Source of the DNA: Peptostreptococcaceae bacterium
GTDB lineage: Bacteria > Bacillota > Clostridia > Peptostreptococcales > Peptostreptococcaceae
DNA: 64,000 nt
Direction: 5' to 3'
Assembly: GCA_902363255.1 (NCBI GenBank)
Contig: CABIZO010000003.1
Location: forward strand, 310,001 to 374,000
Made by a program: the position numbers and the translations under genes. Below the pieces are notes generated by a model that saw nothing but the letters and a program-made list of their open reading frames with translations, did no database searches and had not been told where the DNA came from. This document shows, in pieces, positions 27,147-35,357 of this stretch (within the stretch, counting starts at the first letter, position 1; each line of letters opens with the position of its first letter).

Positions 27147-28025
27147 TTATTTCATTAACTTATCTTGTTTTTTGTTATAAAGGAACATATAGAACGCTGC
27201 ACCAAAAATTATGAGATAACCTACTACACTAAGGCTATCTGGATATACTCCAAATAAGAATATACTTAAAATAGCTGAGAATATTATATTACTATAATCA
27301 AATATTGATATTTCTTTGGCTGGTGCATATTTATAAGCCAATGTAACTCCAAATTGACCAAGACTTGCGAATACTCCTGCTAAAAGTAAATACATAAACT
27401 GAGTAAATGTCATAGGTTCATAAACCATAATAAACATTGGCAATACTGCAATTAATGAAAAAGTCGAAAAGAAAAATACAATAGTATAGTACTCTTCTTT
27501 ATTTCCAAGCATTCTTACGCAAGTATACGCAAGAGCTGCAAAAACTGCACTTAAAAATCCTACTATGTATGGTACTACCCTCACATCAAAAGAAGGCTTT
27601 ATTATAAACAATGCACCTATAAATGCAACTATTATTGCAGATATTTGTTTTACATTAATTTTTTCTTTCAATATTAATGCACAAAATACTACTACTAAAA
27701 ATGGACTTATTTTATTTAACATATTAGCATCTGATAAAACCAAGTTATCTATTGCATAATAATTAAAAATAACTCCTATAGTTCCAAATAAAGAACGATA
27801 AATTAATACTTTTCTATTTTCTTTTTTACCTGTAAAACTTCCTTTATGTTTTATAATTAAAAATAATGCAATTATTGCAGCTACTAAATTTCTAAAAAAT
27901 ACTTTTTGAATATTAGGTAAATCACCTGAAAGTTTTATAAAAGCTGACATTACTGCAAATCCAAAGGCTGATAATATTATGAAAAATATACCTTTCAATC
28001 TGTTTGATCTTGTTATTTCACTCAT
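27147..28025 (-). CDS. EamA/DMT family transporter
   Basis: 292 residues with ten predicted membrane helices in two EamA repeats (about 12-140 and 152-285). Repeat 1 has SAFGFAVMSAFIKL, VFFRNLVAA and the loop DANMLNKISPF; repeat 2 has GFLSAVFAALAYTCVRML and DYSNIIFSAILS. Drug/metabolite superfamily permeases export amino acids or other small metabolites; the substrate here is unknown. A Lys-rich tail ends the protein. AGGAG upstream of the ATG. Confidence 0.88.
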   Translation of the reverse strand: MSEITRSNRLKGIFFIILSAFGFAVMSAFIKLSGDLPNIQKVFFRNLVAAIIALFLIIKHKGSFTGKKENRKVLIYRSLFGTIGVIFNYYAIDNLVLSDANMLNKISPFLVVVFCALILKEKINVKQISAIIVAFIGALFIIKPSFDVRVVPYIVGFLSAVFAALAYTCVRMLGNKEEYYTIVFFFSTFSLIAVLPMFIMVYEPMTFTQFMYLLLAGVFASLGQFGVTLAYKYAPAKEISIFDYSNIIFSAILSIFLFGVYPDSLSVVGYLIIFGAAFYMFLYNKKQDKLMK

Positions 28026-28245
28026 TTGTTCTCCTTTTTATTGTTTATCTTTTTTAAATTTATACTAATCTATTTTATATATGTAAAATACAATAGTCAA
28101 ATTTTTTATACCCATTTCATTACATTTATATTTATACATAATAATAATTTTTATGATAGTATATTGCATATTTCTAAATTATCTATACAATATTAATAGT
28201 GACATTATTTTATGGTTTTATAATTTTTAAATAGAAGGTGAATAA

Positions 28246-28866
28246 ATGAAAGAAAAATATACAATCCCTATATATCAAAAAATAGCATTAGACTTAGCTA
28301 ATAAGATACATACAGGTGATATAAAAGAAGGTAGTACTCTTTATGGTCGTTCTATACTTGCTGGAAAATATAATGTTTCTCCAGAAACAATAAGAAGGGC
28401 AATAAAGTTATTAGAAGATATTGATATAGTAGAAAGTATAAAAGGAAAAGGAGTAATAGTTTTATCATCAGATAATGCATTGTCTTTTATAAGAAAATAT
28501 GAAGATATTACAAATATTTCATCTTATAAAAGTAACTTATATAGATTACTTGAAGATAAGTCAAAGATTGATAATGACATTATTCTTACATTAAACAAAA
28601 TACTAGATTACTCTGATAGATTAGAGGTTATTAACCCACTAGTTCCTATACAGTTTACTGTAGAATCTCATTGTAAGTATATTGGTAAAACAGCAGCTGA
28701 AACTAAGTTTTGGCAAAATACCGGTGCTACTATTGTAGCAATAAAAAGAGGAGATGAATTAATTATTTCTCCAGGACCTTATATTGTATTTATGGAAAAT
28801 GATATATTATTAGTAGTTGGTGATAGATATATTTATAATTCAGTTCCGACTTTCTTATACGATTAA
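28246..28866 (+). CDS. GntR winged-helix regulator with RCK_C/TrkA_C domain (BusR-like)
   Basis: 206 residues. Residues 1-78 form a GntR-type winged helix (PIYQKIALDLANKI, RSILAGKYNVSPETIRRAIKLL, then SIKGKGVIVL). A helical connector (85-130) leads to an RCK_C domain (about 132-200: QFTVESHCKYIGKTAAE, GATIVAIKRGDELIISPGP, ILLVVGDR). The same two-domain layout occurs in BusR, which binds c-di-AMP through RCK_C and represses osmolyte uptake genes. Ligand and targets here are inferred; no potassium or betaine transporter is adjacent. AGAAGGTGA upstream. Confidence 0.82.
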   Translation: MKEKYTIPIYQKIALDLANKIHTGDIKEGSTLYGRSILAGKYNVSPETIRRAIKLLEDIDIVESIKGKGVIVLSSDNALSFIRKYEDITNISSYKSNLYRLLEDKSKIDNDIILTLNKILDYSDRLEVINPLVPIQFTVESHCKYIGKTAAETKFWQNTGATIVAIKRGDELIISPGPYIVFMENDILLVVGDRYIYNSVPTFLYD

Positions 28867-28896
28867 TTTGTTTGATTAACATTTAGACTTATACAA

Positions 28897-28936
28897 GAAG
28901 GCATATGATGCTTTTAAACTTCATATGCCTTCTTAT
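28897..28936. terminator. Bidirectional intrinsic terminator
   Basis: GAAGGCATATGA pairs with TCATATGCCTTC; shared by the GntR-type gene and convergent glpK. Confidence 0.85.
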
Positions 28937-30441
28937 TATTCTTCATCTTCTCTAGCCCAATCAAGTGCTCTAGATACAGATTTATTCCATCCTTTATACA
29001 ATTTTTTTCTTTTTTCATCATCCATTGCTGGTATGAAATGCTTATCTAATTTATAGTTATTTTTTATGCTATTAAAATCATCATAAAAACCTACTGCCAA
29101 TCCTGCTAAATATGCAGCTCCTAAAGCTGTTGTCTCCACAATTTTAGGTCTATCTATATTCACATTTAAAATATCTGATTGGAATTGCATCAAGAAATTA
29201 TTTTTACTAGCTCCACCATCAACTCTTAAATCTTTTAGTAATATATTTGAATCTTCCTCCATCGCAGAAAGTACATCTTTCGTTTGATAAGCTATAGATT
29301 CTAAAGTTGCTCTTATTATATGCTCTTTCTTAGCACCTCTACTCAGCCCAAGTATAGTACCTCTTGCATACATATCCCAATATGGTGCACCAAGTCCTGT
29401 AAACGCTGGTACCACATATACACCATTTGTATCTTCTACTTTATTAGCATAGTCTTCACTATCAGAAGCATTTTTTATCATACGTAATTCATCTCTAAGC
29501 CATTGAATAGATGCACCACCCATAAATATACTTCCTTCTAAAGCATAGGTTATCTTATCTCCTATTCCCCATGCAATAGTAGTTAATAATCCATTTTTAG
29601 ATTTAACTAATTTATTTCCTGTATTCATTAACAAGAAACATCCTGTTCCATAAGTATTTTTTGCACTACCTTCATCAAAGCAAGTTTGTCCAAATAACGC
29701 AGCTTGTTGATCTCCTGCACATCCTGCAATAGGAACTTCTTCTCCTAATATATGTATATCTGTATTTCCATATATGTAACTAGAAGGCTTAACTTCTGGC
29801 AACATACTTAATGGAATATTAAGCTCTTTTAATATATCTTCATCCCACTTTAGTTCATTTATGTTAAACATCATAGTCCTAGAAGCATTAGAGTAATCTG
29901 TAACGTGAACTTTTTTATTAGTTAACTTCCATATTAGCCACGTATCTACTGTACCAAATAAAAGCTCACCTTTTTCAGCTTTTTCTCTAGCCCCTTTTAC
30001 ATTATCTAATATCCATTTAACCTTTGTTGCAGAAAAATATGCATCTATTATAAGTCCTGTTTTATCTCTTATAAGCTTTTCTAAGTTTTTTTCTTTTAGC
30101 TCATCACAAATTTTAGAAGTTCTTCTACATTGCCATACTATAGCGTTATATATAGGCTTTCCTGTATTTTTATCCCACACTACAGTAGTTTCTCTTTGAT
30201 TTGTTATACCTATAGCTGCTATTTCTTTTGGATCTATCGATGATGTTTCTATTGCCTCTCTCATTACCCCACTTTGACATCCCCAAATCTCCATAGGGTC
30301 ATGTTCTACCCATCCTGATTGAGGAAATATTTGACTAAACTCTTTTTGGGACACAGATACTATTTCACCTTGTTTATTAAAAATCACTGCTCTAGAGCTT
30401 GTTGTTCCCTGATCTAAAGCAATTACATATTTCTTTTCCAT
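28936..30441 (-). CDS. glpK: Glycerol kinase
   Basis: 501 residues from ATG 30441 (GGGAGGA seven bases upstream; an ATG five codons earlier overlaps it). FGGY kinase: YVIALDQGTTSSRAVIF at the start, GWVEHDPMEIW near 44, GITNQRETTVVWD near 77, CAGDQQAALFGQ near 243, NTYGTGCFLLMNTG near 262 and DGGASKNNFLMQFQSDIL near 405. Phosphorylates glycerol to sn-glycerol 3-phosphate. No glpF or glpD adjacent. The HPr-phosphorylated His of the Gram-positive enzyme would fall near residue 230; I did not see a clear match, so PTS control is uncertain. Confidence 0.95.
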   Translation of the reverse strand: MEKKYVIALDQGTTSSRAVIFNKQGEIVSVSQKEFSQIFPQSGWVEHDPMEIWGCQSGVMREAIETSSIDPKEIAAIGITNQRETTVVWDKNTGKPIYNAIVWQCRRTSKICDELKEKNLEKLIRDKTGLIIDAYFSATKVKWILDNVKGAREKAEKGELLFGTVDTWLIWKLTNKKVHVTDYSNASRTMMFNINELKWDEDILKELNIPLSMLPEVKPSSYIYGNTDIHILGEEVPIAGCAGDQQAALFGQTCFDEGSAKNTYGTGCFLLMNTGNKLVKSKNGLLTTIAWGIGDKITYALEGSIFMGGASIQWLRDELRMIKNASDSEDYANKVEDTNGVYVVPAFTGLGAPYWDMYARGTILGLSRGAKKEHIIRATLESIAYQTKDVLSAMEEDSNILLKDLRVDGGASKNNFLMQFQSDILNVNIDRPKIVETTALGAAYLAGLAVGFYDDFNSIKNNYKLDKHFIPAMDDEKRKKLYKGWNKSVSRALDWAREDEE

Positions 30442-30600
30442 TAATTTTCCTCCCATTTAAAATTGAAGTAGTTTATTAAAATTAATATTATTCTTATATA
30501 TATTTTTATTATATAATCTAATAATTAGTTTGTAAAAGAGTTTTGTATCTTATTCTTTATTACTTACAATAAAATAACTATTGAATAATGAGTAAACTAA

Positions 30601-30628
30601 AAAAAGACCCCCGTAGGGATCTTTAAAA
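30601..30628 (-). terminator. Intrinsic terminator of the first csp gene
   Basis: AAAGACCCC-CGTA-GGGATCTTT with one mismatch and a T-run on the minus strand. Confidence 0.7.
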
Positions 30629-30647
30629 GCATTCTGACAAATATATA

Positions 30648-30848
30648 TTATAATATAGTTATGTTAGCTGCTTGAAGACCTTTAGCACCTTCAACTATAT
30701 CAAAGCTTACTTTTTGACCTTCTTCTAATGATTTGAATCCTTCACCTTGTATAGCTGTGAAGTGAGCGAATACATCATCTCCACCTTCTACAGATATAAA
30801 TCCGAATCCTTTTTCGTTATTAAACCATTTTACTGTTCCGTTATTCAT
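30648..30848 (-). CDS. Cold shock protein (CspA family), copy 1
   Basis: 66 residues, the standard single-domain length. RNP1 (KGFGFISV, residues 14-21) and RNP2 (VFAHFTAI, 27-34) motifs are intact. Binds single-stranded RNA/DNA and melts RNA structure. AGGAG in the leader before the ATG. Downstream of DUF1294 on the same strand, a pairing that exists as a fusion protein in other bacteria. A paralogue sits at 40027-40227. Confidence 0.95.
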   Translation of the reverse strand: MNNGTVKWFNNEKGFGFISVEGGDDVFAHFTAIQGEGFKSLEEGQKVSFDIVEGAKGLQAANITIL

Positions 30849-30986
30849 TTTGGAATCTCCTATAAACCTACATCAAGTTTCTCTTGACTTACTGTGTATC
30901 TCTACAATATTTATTATAACACTATATTCAATAAATAGCTATCTTTTTATTTTTTATTATTTTATGTATATATTTCTTAAAATCAT

Positions 30987-31244
30987 CTATAAGATCTTCA
31001 TTATATTATAAATCACTATTATATTAACTATTAGTACTAAAGGTACGCCATATACAAATTTATTGTGTCTAGTTTTATGATGAAACTTATACATTCCTAT
31101 TAATAAACCTAAACTGCCTCCCATTATACAAATTAAAAATAATTTTTTTTCTGGTATTCTATAATTATTATTTATAGCTTTTTTCTTATCTATATACATT
31201 ATAAAATATCCAATTAGATTTATTATCATCAAGTAGTATAACAA
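30987..31244 (-). CDS. DUF1294 membrane protein
   Basis: 85 residues starting at TTG behind GGAGG. Three hydrophobic segments; the conserved DUF1294 centre is visible: YIDKKKAINNNYRIPEKKL, then GGSLGLLIGMYKFHHKTRHNKF. Function unknown. In many bacteria this domain is fused C-terminal to a cold shock domain; here the cold shock gene follows 138 bases downstream. Confidence 0.88.
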   Translation of the reverse strand: MLYYLMIINLIGYFIMYIDKKKAINNNYRIPEKKLFLICIMGGSLGLLIGMYKFHHKTRHNKFVYGVPLVLIVNIIVIYNIMKIL

Positions 31245-31254
31245 TTCATTCCTC

Positions 31255-31794
31255 CTAACTAACTTCCTCTATTTTTATATTTTTTATTATATCATCCATT
31301 ATATTAGAGTTTTTCTCATAATTATTTTTATTTGTTTCTAAATGAATACTGAAATCCCATTGTTCAGTAGAAATTAATACATCTTCATTGTATATTTCTA
31401 TATTATCTTTCTTTGTTATATATGTAGCTTTAAAAGCTTCGTAAGATAATTCCATATTTATTTCATCGTTTATACTTTTATTGTTATATTTTAAGTCATA
31501 TACTTCTTTACCCTCTTCATATATCGGAAATTCTGAATATTCTTTATGTTTAATTCTTTCTACAATAAATTCAATATCACCATATTTATAACTTTGCTTG
31601 TAATATCCATCATCGCTATTTTCTTCATCTATAAATTCACTCTCCATAAAGTACTTACTATCACTCACCATAATTAAGTTTATAGATGGTGTACTTTTAC
31701 CCTCTTCTACAATTTCTTCATTATTCTCCTTGTTATTGCAACCTGGAAGTAGTAATAAACATAACGATATAATTAAAATGCTTATTTTTCTCAA
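31255..31794 (-). CDS. Putative lipoprotein, unknown
   Basis: 179 residues from TTG 31794, chosen because AGGAGG lies seven bases upstream and the peptide then begins with a clean lipoprotein signal (LRKISILIISLCLLLLPGC, Cys ~18). The TTGA start/stop overlaps the methyltransferase gene by four bases, so translation is coupled. The mature part is acidic and shows no family I recognise. Ends 10 bases before the DUF1294 start, so the three genes may be one transcript. Confidence 0.75.
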   Translation of the reverse strand: MRKISILIISLCLLLLPGCNNKENNEEIVEEGKSTPSINLIMVSDSKYFMESEFIDEENSDDGYYKQSYKYGDIEFIVERIKHKEYSEFPIYEEGKEVYDLKYNNKSINDEINMELSYEAFKATYITKKDNIEIYNEDVLISTEQWDFSIHLETNKNNYEKNSNIMDDIIKNIKIEEVS

Positions 31795-32618
31795 ATTAAT
31801 TCCTCCTTTTCCCCAACATTCCAAATAAGAGTAGCTATAGTAGACATTATATTTTCTTCTATATAACCATTATAACTTATATCTTTTAAGAATTCTTTTA
31901 TTCTATTTTCATCATCTTCATTAATCTCTTTTATGGTTTTTATTTTTTTTATGTATGATTTATAAGTTTTTTCTAAAGGTTCTTTATAACACCAAGTTTT
32001 ATCTTCATAACTAATTTTAGGATTATATCCTTTTAAAAAGGATAAATTAAATGCATATAAAAAATTTACATTTTCTTCTTTTTTATGTATATTTAAAATT
32101 TCACATAATTTATCATATACTAGGTCTTTTCTTTTTATATTTGATCTCAGTACACAATATTTCTTACTAGCTTCATTAATTTTCTCAAAGGTTGATGCAC
32201 TTTGTATAGCTGGTGTCATTGATGCAAAAACTAAATCAAAATTTTTATATAAATTGGACTTTTTTATATCTAATTCATGCCAATCATCACAGATGAAAGA
32301 AACATTATTGGCATTAAATTTGTTTTTATTCTGATTTGCATATTCTATCATTTTAGGTGATAAATCTATTCCATATATATAACTACACTCCTTAGACAAT
32401 GCAAGGGTATATTTGCCACCTCCACATCCCACATCTAACACTTTAAAATCTGCATTAATTAATCCCTCATCCTTTAAAAATTTTACAAATTTATCATTTT
32501 CCATAGTTGAAATGGTGTATTTTCCAAAATAATCTGCCTTTTCGTCCCATAGATTTATATTAGCTTCTTTATCTTGATCTTTCATACGCCATTTTAATTT
32601 AATTTCATTCACATCCAT
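31791..32618 (-). CDS. Class I SAM-dependent methyltransferase
   Basis: 275 residues. Motif I VLDVGCGGGKYTLAL near residue 60, acidic motif GIDLSPKMIEYA near 83, ICDDWHEL near 106 and a post-I FDLVFASMTPAI near 125 identify the Rossmann methyltransferase. The N-terminus (INLWDEKADYF) is typical of small-molecule methyltransferases. Substrate unknown. It is the first gene of a coupled pair with the lipoprotein. GGGGGTGG upstream. Confidence 0.85.
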   Translation of the reverse strand: MDVNEIKLKWRMKDQDKEANINLWDEKADYFGKYTISTMENDKFVKFLKDEGLINADFKVLDVGCGGGKYTLALSKECSYIYGIDLSPKMIEYANQNKNKFNANNVSFICDDWHELDIKKSNLYKNFDLVFASMTPAIQSASTFEKINEASKKYCVLRSNIKRKDLVYDKLCEILNIHKKEENVNFLYAFNLSFLKGYNPKISYEDKTWCYKEPLEKTYKSYIKKIKTIKEINEDDENRIKEFLKDISYNGYIEENIMSTIATLIWNVGEKEELI

Positions 32619-32717
32619 TTATTACCCACCCCCAATATTATACATATATATATTGTAACAATTTATTTTTAAAAATCATAAAATACTTATATAATTTTAA
32701 ACATAAGGGGGATAAGT

Positions 32718-33236
32718 ATGGACTTTCCAATAATAAGTAATGAAATGCCTAAATTTTTTTCGTCTTATAGAGCTGACCATCCTACTGCCATAGCAGTAGT
32801 TCATGGTAATAAAGATAACCAATCCCTAAGAGGAGAAATTCTTTTTTATCAACTAGACGATGGTGTCTATATAAAGGCTTATGTTATCGGATTACCCGCT
32901 AAAAACTCTAAGGGTGAACCTACAAAATTTCATGGTTTCCACATACATGAAAGAGGAGATTGCTCAATAGGAACATCTGAAAATCCATTTTCATCTACAG
33001 GAGATCATTTTAATCCAAGTAACAATAAACACCCTTTTCATGCTGGTGATTTACCACCAATTTTATCTGCTAATGGCATTGGTATATTGTCTTTTTTTAC
33101 AAATAGTTTTCGTGTGATAGATATACTAGAAAGATCTATTATAATTCATGAAGATAGGGATGATTTTACTACCCAACCATCCGGTTCATCTGGAAAAAAA
33201 ATCGCTTGTGGTATAATCTTACCTTATCATTATTAA
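32718..33236 (+). CDS. Cu/Zn superoxide dismutase family protein
   Basis: 172 residues, no signal peptide or lipobox, so apparently cytoplasmic. Copper ligands by position: HIH in FHGFHIHERGDC (~75-77), His in STGDHFNP (~98) and IIHEDRDDF (~141). Zinc ligands fit KHPFHAGDLPPI, where the loop between the two His is much shorter than in the bovine enzyme. The two disulfide cysteines are present (GDC, ACG). The active-site Arg near the C-terminus is Lys in GSSGKKIACG. Activity is therefore uncertain. GGGGGA ribosome site; own terminator. Confidence 0.85.
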   Translation: MDFPIISNEMPKFFSSYRADHPTAIAVVHGNKDNQSLRGEILFYQLDDGVYIKAYVIGLPAKNSKGEPTKFHGFHIHERGDCSIGTSENPFSSTGDHFNPSNNKHPFHAGDLPPILSANGIGILSFFTNSFRVIDILERSIIIHEDRDDFTTQPSGSSGKKIACGIILPYHY

Positions 33237-33245
33237 ATGATTTCT

Positions 33246-33281
33246 GAGTATTATTAAATAAGTTTAATAATACTCTTTTTT
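33246..33281 (+). terminator. Intrinsic terminator
   Basis: GAGTATTATTAAA pairs with TTTAATAATACTC, then TTTTTT. Confidence 0.88.
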
Positions 33282-33559
33282 CAAACTCAACATTAGTAAT
33301 CATCCTAACTATTATTCAGTTAGTAGGTTTTATTATTTCTATAATTTTTTAAGTAATTCCTGAGAAGGACTTATGATTGGAAAGTTTGATTAAAAAAAGA
33401 ATATAAAAGCTTGTATACTTCTAAACAAAATCCTATATTAATAAATATTACTAGCAATATAAAAAATATCATGAAATTTATTTATTAGACCCTCGCAGAA
33501 CATCATCTGAAAAATTAAAAACCACCCTAAGATTTCCTGTAGAAAAAACTTTATTATAA

Positions 33560-33606
33560 AAAAGGACTGTGTAAAACAACCTTTAATTGTTTATTACACA
33601 ACCCTT
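33560..33606 (-). terminator. Intrinsic terminator of the CAP-domain gene
   Basis: On the minus strand TTGTGTAATAAACAA pairs with TTGTTTTACACA-type sequence, followed by CCTTTTTT. Confidence 0.75.
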
Positions 33607-33613
33607 ATTATTA

Positions 33614-34507
33614 TTATTTACCTATGAACATTTGAGTCCAGTATAAAGTTCCATTTGAACTTTTCGCAACACCAATACCTATTTCAGTAAAGTTTGAGCT
33701 TAATATATTCTCTCTATGTCCTTGAGAGTTCATCCAAGCTTTTACAACTTCTGCTGGAGTTTTTTGACCCATAGCTATATTTTCTCCTGCTGTTCTATAG
33801 CTTATATTAAATTGCTTCATCATATCAAATGGTGAACCATAAGTTGGAGAAGTATGGCTAAAGTAATTTTTATTTATCATATCTTGTGATTTTAATGTTG
33901 CCACATTAGATAATTTAGTATTGAAAGATAATTCTTTTAAACCTCTTTTACTTCTTTCCACATTAACAAGTCTAACAACTTCTTGTTGGAAACTTGAGAA
34001 TGTTCCTGTTTCAGTTTGATTATCGTTAGATGTGCTATCATCAGTACCTGGCTTTTCAACTATATTGTCATTTTTGTCGTCAGTATTTGTACCATCATTA
34101 TTTTGGTTATTATCATTTCCAGAGTTTGTATCATTCTCGTTTTGGTTATTATCATTTCCTGAATTTGTATTATTATCTTCTTGGTTGTTACCATTTCCCG
34201 TGTTTGTATTATTATCTTCTTGGTTGTTACCATTTCCTGTGTTTGTATTATTATCTTCTTGATTGTTACCATTTCCTGTGTTTGTATCGTTATTATTTCC
34301 TGTAGAAGAATCCTCATCCTGAGATGGTTTATTATTACATCCTAAAGATATTTTATATTTTTTACCATTTATACAAAAATATATTGCACCTTTAGTTTTA
34401 TATTTATTTACAACTGTCTTACTTAGAGCATTTGATGATACCATACTAGATCCTGCTAATACAGTAACTAACCCTGCTGTTAATAATGTCTTAAATTTTT
34501 TGTTCAT
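33614..34507 (-). CDS. Secreted CAP-domain (SCP/YkwD-like) protein with Asn-rich repeats
   Basis: 297 residues from ATG 34507. Signal peptide (KFKTLLTAGLVTVLAGSSMV, cleavage near residue 28), a short Lys-rich segment with one Cys pair, then a ~100-residue linker holding five 13-residue repeats (TNTGNGNNQEDNN type), then a CAP domain: FQQEVVRLVNVERSKRGL, SQDMINKNYFSHTSP, RTAGENIAMG, AWMNSQGHRENIL and GTLYWTQMFIG. The CAP His and Glu residues are present. Secreted clostridial CAP proteins are often wall- or spore-associated; function unknown. TGTAAC boxes upstream suggest WalR control. Confidence 0.88.
   Translation of the reverse strand: MNKKFKTLLTAGLVTVLAGSSMVSSNALSKTVVNKYKTKGAIYFCINGKKYKISLGCNNKPSQDEDSSTGNNNDTNTGNGNNQEDNNTNTGNGNNQEDNNTNTGNGNNQEDNNTNSGNDNNQNENDTNSGNDNNQNNDGTNTDDKNDNIVEKPGTDDSTSNDNQTETGTFSSFQQEVVRLVNVERSKRGLKELSFNTKLSNVATLKSQDMINKNYFSHTSPTYGSPFDMMKQFNISYRTAGENIAMGQKTPAEVVKAWMNSQGHRENILSSNFTEIGIGVAKSSNGTLYWTQMFIGK
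34084..34278 (-). repeat. Five 39-bp tandem repeats in the CAP-protein linker
   Basis: Period exactly 39 bases (13 codons). Three copies toward the N-terminus are nearly identical at DNA level; the two nearer the CAP domain have diverged (TNSGNDNNQNEND type). In-frame copy change would alter linker length only. Confidence 0.92.
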
Positions 34508-34534
34508 AATATCCACCGTCCTATTTTCTAAATT

Positions 34535-34551
34535 TGTAACTTTTTTGTAAC
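34535..34551 (-). promoter_or_regulatory. WalR-type box ahead of the CAP-domain gene
   Basis: Plus-strand TGTAAC-TTTTT-TGTAAC, an exact fit to the WalR (YycF) consensus TGTWAH-N5-TGTWAH, 28 bases upstream of the CAP gene's start. A second fit (TGTAAC-CTTTT-TGTTAA) lies at 34724-34740. Confidence 0.5.
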
Positions 34552-34675
34552 CTTTTAGTTGTAGGTTACCCCTGTGATTAGTATTCTAACATCTTTTTGT
34601 TAGGTTTTTAACTGTTATTTAATGTAAATTTATTATTTTTCCCCTATAACCATTGTAATATACTCATTTTTAACA

Positions 34676-34712
34676 AAAAAATACAACATAATTTTCATTA
34701 TGTTGTAACATT
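34676..34712 (-). terminator. Intrinsic terminator
   Basis: TACAACATAA-TTTTCA-TTATGTTGTA stem-loop with seven T residues on the minus strand, after the 85-residue acidic protein. Confidence 0.82.
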
Positions 34713-34736
34713 TAAATCTATTTTGTAACCTTTTTG

Positions 34737-34994
34737 TTAATTATCAAAATCTATATGATATGTTTGTCCATTTGATTTTATATCTAAATAAGATAAATTA
34801 AATTGATCTTCCATTACATCTATTTTGTACTCATATATTACATCGTCTTCTTTTTTGCTCATAAATATGTAACTACCTTCTTCTTTATCTTCTATTTCAT
34901 CACATATTTCATCATAAATCTCTTCTCCACTAACATAACCTTCATATCCAGATGAATGTATTTTATCTTCTATCATTCTATATAACTCTTCCAT
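34737..34994 (-). CDS. Small acidic protein, unknown
   Basis: 85 residues from ATG 34994, nine bases after AAGGAG; an ATG six codons earlier overlaps the site. Acidic helical N-terminal half (EEIYDEICDEIEDKEEG) and a beta-rich C-terminal half (YEYKIDVMEDQFNLSYLDIK). No signal peptide. Family not recognised. Confidence 0.65.
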   Translation of the reverse strand: MEELYRMIEDKIHSSGYEGYVSGEEIYDEICDEIEDKEEGSYIFMSKKEDDVIYEYKIDVMEDQFNLSYLDIKSNGQTYHIDFDN

Positions 34995-35131
34995 TTGATG
35001 ACACTCCTTCATAATAATTTTTCATTATAATTATATATTATACACAAATATGAAATAATTAAAATATTTTCTTCATTTACAATTCTATAAATTAATAGTA
35101 CAAATTAAATTTTTTATAGAAAATTAAAATA

Positions 35132-35224
35132 TTAATATTCAATCTTTAACTCGTCTACTATTATTTTAGCTGTATCATGTGCTACTTTAGCAATTATATT
35201 AGAGCACTTATTCAAGTTTTTCAT
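35132..35224 (-). CDS. Possible 30-residue amphipathic peptide
   Basis: ATG at 35224 with AAGGCG about ten bases upstream; reads MKNLNKCSNIIAKVAHDTAK and then IIVDELKIEY. Could form one amphipathic helix. The N-terminal pattern recalls AgrD leader helices, but the only Cys is near the start and no AgrB is nearby. Low certainty. Confidence 0.35.
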   Translation of the reverse strand: MKNLNKCSNIIAKVAHDTAKIIVDELKIEY

Positions 35225-35285
35225 AATAATTTCGCCTTAATTTTTCATAATAAATTTACATTAAATTCTAATTAGTTATTTATAA

Positions 35286-35357
35286 TTAATGTAAAGATAA
35301 TCTTAGTGATATGGATTTTAATATCCTTGATGATGATGAAAAATTTTTCATCATCAT
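35286..35357 (-). CDS. Possible 23-residue basic peptide
   Basis: Three successive ATG codons (35357, 35354, 35351) follow AAGGGGAG; reads MMMKNFSSSSRILKSISLRL plus three residues. Basic and Ser-rich. The start region is inside a perfect 15-base palindrome, so the sequence may instead be a structural element. Confidence 0.25.
   Translation of the reverse strand: MMMKNFSSSSRILKSISLRLSLH

Larger units (their letters stand above)
33237..33613. other. 377-base intergenic region with two terminators
   Basis: Bounded by the SOD terminator (33246-33281) and the CAP-gene terminator (33560-33606). In between, the plus strand 33455-33559 is open for 34 codons without a start and includes YLLDPRRTSSEKLKTTLRF, possibly a decayed gene tail. 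Nothing else seen. Confidence 0.35.

Noticed and set aside
34084..34278. CRISPR-like array
   Set aside because: Units are directly adjacent without spacers, in frame inside a coding gene, and encode a regular Asn/Gly-rich peptide.
34030..34317. Open frames on the plus strand and in another minus frame across the repeat region
   Set aside because: They are shadows of the 39-bp coding repeats; period-39 repetition keeps other frames open. The CAP gene frame has signal peptide and domain.
35132..35224. AgrD-type autoinducer peptide precursor
   Set aside because: The only Cys is at residue 7 rather than in a C-terminal ring segment, and no agrB is nearby.
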